From NCBI GenBank assembly GCA_024529925.1, contig JAFEUB010000803.1:248001-312000 (forward strand): a DNA stretch of 64,000 nucleotides, written 5' to 3'. Position numbers and translations under genes: made by a program. Positions 58,661 to 64,000 of this stretch are shown in pieces; positions within the stretch are counted from its first letter, which is position 1; each line of letters begins with the position of its first letter. Source of the stretch: Ophthalmolycus amberensis (taxonomy: Eukaryota; Chordata; Actinopteri; Perciformes; Zoarcidae). The notes beneath the pieces are model-generated. The model saw only the letters and a program-made list of their open reading frames with translations, was not told the DNA's origin and made no database searches.

Positions 58661-58899
58661 GGAATGCATATAACTGGTGGTGGTGGTGACAGGTTTACCT
58701 CGATTGGTGTATCGTTGGTACGTCACATGATTGGTATTGGTTCATAGCAGGGGATAGCATTATACCCTTCTTGAAATGTTCCTTATAGTAACACTAAGGT
58801 GTGGTTCACGTTATATGGTGCAAATGGATATCCTATCAGCACTGTATATCACTGTGCTCTGCGTTTATCTTGCTCTATTCCTCTGGTGTGACTCGACCG

Positions 58900-59640
58900 T
58901 TTTCTCCATCTGATTGGTCTAACACTGTTTCCCAATCGCCTGGTCTCACGTGACCTGGCTTATCGTGACTGTTGTCCTAGGTGAACGTGACCTGGTTTAA
59001 CGTGTCTGTGTTTCCTAGGTGACCGTGACCTGGCTTAACGTGTCTGTTTCCTGGTCCGACGGGACCGTTTTACTTTCCTAAAAGAAAAGGTGGGTCTGAG
59101 GTGCCCCGTTTCTAATTTCCTGGTCCATATGATAAGAGACCGTGTCCAAGGACGACAATTTCTAGTTTCGCAGTCAGAGATGACACATTCTGTTTCGCGG
59201 TCCCAGTGCTGTGTGACCTGTCAAAGTATGACATGCTTTCTAGTTTCCCGGGTGAGCTCACCCGGTCTGGTTGGACTGAGGCCGTCAGACCCCAAACATG
59301 TGGGGGCCGTAAGACCCCCCAACCGTGCTGTTCTATGTTCTCTCTTGAACCCCCCTATTCTGCTCTGCGGTCTAAACGTGACCCATTACTATCCTACGCT
59401 GCGGTCTAAATAGGACCCAACCTGTCCTTGTCTGCGGTCTAGCTTGACCCTCACCTATCCAATCCTGCGCTCGGACCCTCCGCAGGGCCGACCCCGCCAT
59501 ATGTTTCGGGATCTGTTGAAATCCTGCCATACTCCACTATGGGCTATCTAGACCCGCACTATCCTGTCTCTGCGGTCTTCCAGACCCCCGTATCCTAGTC
59601 TGCAGTCCATCGTGACATTCCTCTATCCTTTGCTTTGACT
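58900..59640 (+). repeat. Degenerate short tandem repeats between recombinase and B1
   Basis: First, gtgacctgg(c/t)tta(a/t)cgtgtctgt-type units of about 50 bp (58950-59060). Then ctgcggtct-a-cgtgaccc-cctatcct-type units of about 40 bp (59350-59640). They are diverged and not coding. Confidence 0.55.
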
Positions 59641-59791
59641 CAACCGGGCCTCGTACCTCGGGTCTAACAGCTACTTGTTCACGTTCTACCCTGAGATTTC
59701 GCGCATGACTAATTGTCTATTTTCTTAGGAAATTCACCACAGCAGTAGGTAAGGTAGGTATGTATTTACTCCTATAAATACATGTCTTTTT

Positions 59792-59944
59792 GGGGATTAG
59801 GCCTGTTGGACCTCAGTATCCCTACCCTCGGTGATAGTACTTCAGGATGGAGTCCAATCGCCAAAGACTTTGCACTTTGCATATTTGAAGCTTGTATAAT
59901 AAATCATTGTTAACTTATGAAACAAGTCTCTCCTGATTGAAATG
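59792..59944 (+). repeat. Split direct repeat B1
   Basis: It starts ggggattaggcctgttgg and ends ctgattgaaatg. It holds AATAAA (tataataaatcatt), a likely poly(A) signal. Confidence 0.9.
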
Positions 59945-60164
59945 TAGCTCATGCGCAAGTTCAGTCAGGAAGACACTCACTAGTAATCTCTGTCTTTCCT
60001 CTCCTTGTAATTACTCGATCAGCTGATTGGGGGCCGGCACGTTTAAGTAACCAACCAGATTCTGCACACCGGTTCCTCAAGCCAATCAGATCGTTGCTGT
60101 CATACCTTAAATAGTGTTCTCCTCTCTGCTGCTGTCAGTTGACATTTCAGCTAAGCAGATGCAA
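59942..60164 (+). repeat. Split direct repeat A2
   Basis: Copy of A1 with one substitution seen. Its first three bases are the last three of B1. Confidence 0.9.
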
Positions 60165-60278
60165 CCCGCCTCCACCCCAGTCGCCTCCAGTCAGCATCAC
60201 AGTCAGGCTCCTGATTCATCATCAGATTGCAGCAACTCCTTTCATCACCACCACCACCACCAGTGTCTGGACTCCAGG

Positions 60279-60431
60279 GGGGATTAGGCCTGTTGGACCT
60301 CAGTATCCCTACCCTCGGTGATAGTACTTCAGGATGGAGTCCAATCGCCAAAGACTTTGCACTTTGCATATTTGAAGCTTGTATAATAAATCATTGTTAA
60401 CTTATGAAACAAGTCTCTCCTGATTGAAATG
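60279..60431 (+). repeat. Split direct repeat B2 (right end)
   Basis: Copy of B1 with no difference seen. It marks the right boundary of the element. Confidence 0.9.
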
Positions 60432-60564
60432 GGTATGGCGATACTATTGTTGTCGTGAATTCTTTCAGCCACAGTATTTGTGTAAAGCCATGTTTCCACT
60501 GCACGGTACGGCTCTGCTCACTTTGTGGAAGCAGGTATTTCTCCATGTGTTTTCCAAAAATTGA

Positions 60565-60785
60565 AGATGGTAAATGAACTTGTGTTTGTATACCACCTTT
60601 CTAGTCTTCCGACAACTCAAGAGTGCTTCAACACTACATATCATTGGCACATTCACACCCGTTCACTGATGGCACATCGGGAGCAATTTGGGAAGGACCG
60701 GACTGGAGGAGCTGGGGATTGCACCGCCGATCTTCTGATTGAAAGATGACCCACTCTACCGATGAGCCACTAGCCGCCCAGATGG
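60565..60785 (+). mobile_element. Teleost dispersed repeat (LINE 3'-end type), copy 4
   Basis: atggtaaatgaacttgtgtt, tttctagtcttccgacaact, gggagcaatttgggaaggac, ggaggagctggggattgca and gatgagccactagccgccc occur in family order. Confidence 0.7.
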
Positions 60786-61210
60786 TGAAGAACAAGTCCT
60801 CATTTCATGTTTGCAAATTATAAGTGCAGAAGCATTGACAGCAGGGCTGTGAGGGTCAGGGAGCTGATGTAGAGGAAAGCACACACACTGCAAACAGACA
60901 CACCCAGAAGCCTGCAGACAGAGAGCAGTGTGTACACATGCAGCTGCACCTCACTGCTGACCTACAAGCACACAAGACCAAGATACAAAGCTCTTATCTA
61001 CATGTCCTCACAGTCAGGAGGAGGTTCACGACTGCTGAGAGGAACACAACCATCTGTCTAACATCTCTCTATTGTTTTATGCCTCCTCATCCTCCTTTCT
61101 TTTGTCATCCAGTGGAAGGATACACACCGATACTAACAGTGTGTGTGTGTGTGTGTGCAGTGTAGTCCTGATCCTCTATCAGACCTCCATCAGTAAAGAG
61201 ACCATCAGAG

Positions 61211-62680
61211 AGAAGATGGTCTGTTTCTATAGAGTTATTCTTAAAGCTCGTCATCGGAGCCACCGGGTCGGATTCTGGTGAAACCAGATGACATCACTGC
61301 AGATTCACCAGAACCTCCTTCAGCTCAGACTCCAGCAGAGACCGGTCCACCGTGGACAGACCCAGATCCTCCAGCAGAGACCGATCCACCGCGGACAGAC
61401 CCAGATCCTCCAGCAGAGACCGATCCACCGCGGACAGACCCAGATCCTCCAGCAGAGACCGGTCCACCGCGGACAGACCCAGATCCTCCAGCAGAGACCG
61501 GTCCACCGCGGACAGACCCAGATCCTCCAGCAGAGACCGATCCACCGCAGACAGACCCAGATCCTCCAGCAGAGACCGATCCACCGCGGACAGACCCAGG
61601 TCCTCCAGCAGAGACCGGTCCACCGTGGACAGACCCAGATCCTCCAGCAGAGACCGGTCCACCGTGGACAGACCCAGGTCCTCCAGCAGAGACCGGTCCA
61701 CCGTGGACAGACCCAGGTCCTCCAGCAGAGACCGGTCCACCGCGGACAGACCCAGATCCTCCAGCAGAGACCGATCCACCGCAGACAGACCCAGATCCTC
61801 CAGCAGAGACCGGTCCACCGCAGACAGACCCAGATCCTCCAGCAGAGACCGGTCCACCGTGGACAGACCCAGATCCTCCAGCAGAGACCGATCCACCGTG
61901 GACAGACCCAGATCCTCCAGCAGAGACCGGTCCACCGCGGACAGACCCAGATCCTCCAGCAGAGACCGGTCCACCGCGGACAGACCCAGATCCTCCAGTA
62001 GAGACCGATCCACCGCAGACAGACCCAGGTCCTCCAGCAGAGACCGGTCCACCGCGGACAGACCCAGATCCTCCAGCAGAGACCGGTCCACCGCGGACAG
62101 ACCCAGATCCTCCAGCAGAGACCGATCCACCGCGGACAGACCCAGGTCCTCCAGCAGAGACCGGTCCACCGCGGACAGACCCAGATCCTCCAGCAGAGAC
62201 CGATCCACCGCAGACAGACCCAGATCCTCCAGCAGAGACCGGTCCACCGCAGACAGACCCAGATCCTCCAGCAGAGACCGGTCCACCGCAGACAGACCCA
62301 GATCCTCCAGCAGAGACCGGTCCACCGTGGACAGACCCAGATCCTCCAGCAGAGACTGATCCACCGCAGACAGACCCGGATCCTCCAGCAGAGACCGATC
62401 CACCGCGGACAGACCCAGATCCTCCCGCAGAGACCGGTCCACCGCAGACAGACCCAGATCCTCCAGCAGAGACCGATCCACCGCGGACAGACCCGGATCC
62501 TCCAGCAGAGACCGGTCCACCGTAGACAGACCCAGATCCTCCCGCAGAGACCGGTCCACCGTGGACAGACCCAGGTCCGGCTTCTCTGCAGACCTGCAGT
62601 TGGAGCTCCAGAGGGAGGAGGAGAGCTCGCAGCAGCAGCGTCTCCTCCTCTCTGCTCCTCTGGTTTCCTCTGGAGACTCA
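61211..62680 (+). repeat. Dispersed repeat containing an expanded 39-bp minisatellite
   Basis: The flanks (61211-61331 and about 62590-62680) match the unexpanded copy at 26700-27063 on the - strand. The interior is the 39-bp array. The class of the parent repeat is not known. Confidence 0.65.
61332..62575 (+). repeat. 39-bp minisatellite, about 32 copies
   Basis: The unit reads ccagcagagaccggtccacc then g(c/t)ggacagacccagatcct (39 bp). Variants are g/a in ccg(g/a)tcc, g/a in accgc(g/a)gac and a/g in cc(a/g)g(a/g)tcct. As 39 is a multiple of 3, four long ORFs (up to 486 codons) run through it. None has splice or homology support. Confidence 0.97.
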
Positions 62681-64000
62681 GGCCATGTCCACACTACTCC
62701 GTTTCCATTTGAAAAAGCATGTTTTGCTACGTTTACACTGAACTTAGCAGTCACAACGTGTCCTTCCCTGATTCGTCACACCACTATCACGTGACCGTTT
62801 CCCAGAAACTCATAAACAACAATTAACGGCCTTGATGACCGATGGACTACCAGGTTAATTCAACATGGACAACTGATTACAGGTGCTGCTGACCTTGTTG
62901 TCTTTCCTAGCAGCTGTTGTCCTGTTAAAGTCTGCATGTTTGCGGAGGAAGCAGCTGTTAGTGGAGTACTTAGTGAGCGGCGTGTCCAGCGGCGTTATCA
63001 GACCTACGGAGCGGACGTCTGAGGTCAAGGTTTGAGGCTTTGAGGAGAACGGACACAAAACAGAGGACTTTCCTTATTAATCCGCAGATAAAATGTAAAG
63101 GAACAAAAGCTTCACCCGCGGTGTTTGAAGGGTCCTTCACATACCTTGTATTATATTGTATTTTTATCTTTTACCCGTCATTATTAGCATGCCATCGATT
63201 TGCAGTCTAATAATACTTAAATGCTCATTCTCAGTTAGTTCTTCACAAGCTTTTTGTGACACAAAAGTACATAAATATACACAACAGAAGTATTAAAGTA
63301 CTGCATAAACTTCTGTCAGTTTCCAGAACTTCATTTCCCCATGTGGGTCCAGATGATGCAGGATGACAATCACCAAAACTGTCCAATCAGTGAGTTACCC
63401 ATCAGTCTGTGCCTTCATGTTGACTCCTATTGGTGGATAAGAAGCCAGTGCGAACAGGAACCGGACCAGAACTAAAAGGCAACAATGTTTTCTCTGGTCT
63501 GGACCAAATGAGCCCAACTACAGGTGAGAAAGCAGCCTCAGCACACTGCTGCTGCATGACGCTGCATCGTGTGGGGTCCACACAGACAGCAGTGTTACTG
63601 CTGCCAGCCCTTCTTTCTACCTTTCATAACCACCACAATGTCTTATTTCATTATCAATATCATTGATATTTCTTCCAGACAGGAAACATTATTATTATTA
63701 AAACATTGCCGGGCGTTACACTACTTATGACTTTATATCGGATACTGTACATACAGATAAATAGATACCTGCACTTTCATAAAGTTGGACGACTCGTTAG
63801 AAAAAACCTAGACAGTGGTCAAAATCAGATGCATCACATGCACTAACGTGCACTAAAAGACATACAGCCGGCCAGCTATGTGAACAAAGAGAGCAGAAGT
63901 TCTGATAACAACACACAGAAAGGGAGAGACATTACTCCTCTAGATCTTTACAGAGATGATCGTTGTTTGATGAGATATTAATGATCTCAGTGTCGTATAT
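62681..64000. other. Non-coding, nothing recognised
   Basis: No exon or clear repeat. AT-rich toward the end. Confidence 0.4.

Larger units (their letters stand above)
55287..60431 (+). mobile_element. Ngaro/DIRS-type retroelement with split direct repeats A1-internal-B1-A2-B2
   Basis: Five blocks define it: A1 55287-55509, internal 55510-59791, B1 59792-59944, A2 59942-60164 and B2 60279-60431. A1 and A2 are both 223 bp and differ at one position seen (gggcggg vs gggccgg). B1 and B2 are both 153 bp and look identical. B1 and A2 overlap by atg, and 114 bp separate A2 from B2. This A1-ORFs-B1-A2-B2 layout is characteristic of Ngaro-type tyrosine-recombinase retrotransposons. A recombinase C-terminus lies at 58492-58660. 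No reverse-transcriptase motif was found. No target duplication is expected for this class, and none is seen. Confidence 0.75.

Noticed and set aside
61278..62754. Four long ORFs (up to 486 codons) with DPPAET or LSAVDRSLLEDLG repeats
   Set aside because: They follow a 39-bp minisatellite on both strands at once. Homology to a non-coding relative at 26700-27063 argues against a gene.

Overview
This is vertebrate nuclear DNA and almost certainly a teleost fish. It has spliced genes with GT/AG introns, two conserved vertebrate gene families, many dinucleotide microsatellites and minisatellites, and a dense load of fish-type transposon relics (hAT, LINE, a tyrosine-recombinase retroelement). The species cannot be fixed from the sequence. 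GENES: two protein-coding genes are supported and they converge tail to tail. On the + strand, 1783-9148 holds the last five coding exons of FBXL16, the leucine-rich-repeat F-box protein: 268 codons and a stop. The exons for its N-terminus and F-box lie before the window. On the - strand, 37385 down to 23195 holds nine exons of a SEPT3-group septin, best matched to septin-12: 416 codons and a stop. Every splice phase closes. The initiator exon is unproven; a weak candidate ends at 42840. No RNA gene, CRISPR array or bacterial-type feature is supported. LAYOUT: 1-9148 is the FBXL16 3' half, with a 29-bp higher-order minisatellite in one intron and paired AC/GT repeats at the two ends of another. 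9149-23194 is intergenic or UTR, with an 18-bp array, a LINE 3' end and a 1.1-kb 16-bp array. 23195-37385 is the septin body. Its introns hold a heptamer array, a nested hAT element with perfect 8-bp target duplications, an inverted-repeat element carrying an exon-like ORF, and a second 16-bp array. 37386-55286 is upstream repeat-rich DNA: LINE relics, a (TA)n tract, 283-bp inverted copies 10 kb apart, a 1.6-kb CTGTA/TACAG array and a hAT element split by LINE sequence. 55287-60431 is a 5.1-kb Ngaro-type element with split direct repeats A1-internal-B1-A2-B2. A1 and A2 differ at one of 223 positions, B1 and B2 at none seen, yet its recombinase is broken. 61211-62680 is a dispersed repeat expanded internally into a 39-bp minisatellite; an unexpanded relative sits in a septin intron. 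RELATION OF THE GENES: FBXL16 and the septin share no operon-like logic; their adjacency is synteny, and both families have members on human 16p13.3. The most informative signals are the AC/GT intron of FBXL16, the Ngaro-type element with fresh ends and a decayed core, and the exon-like ORF between long inverted repeats.
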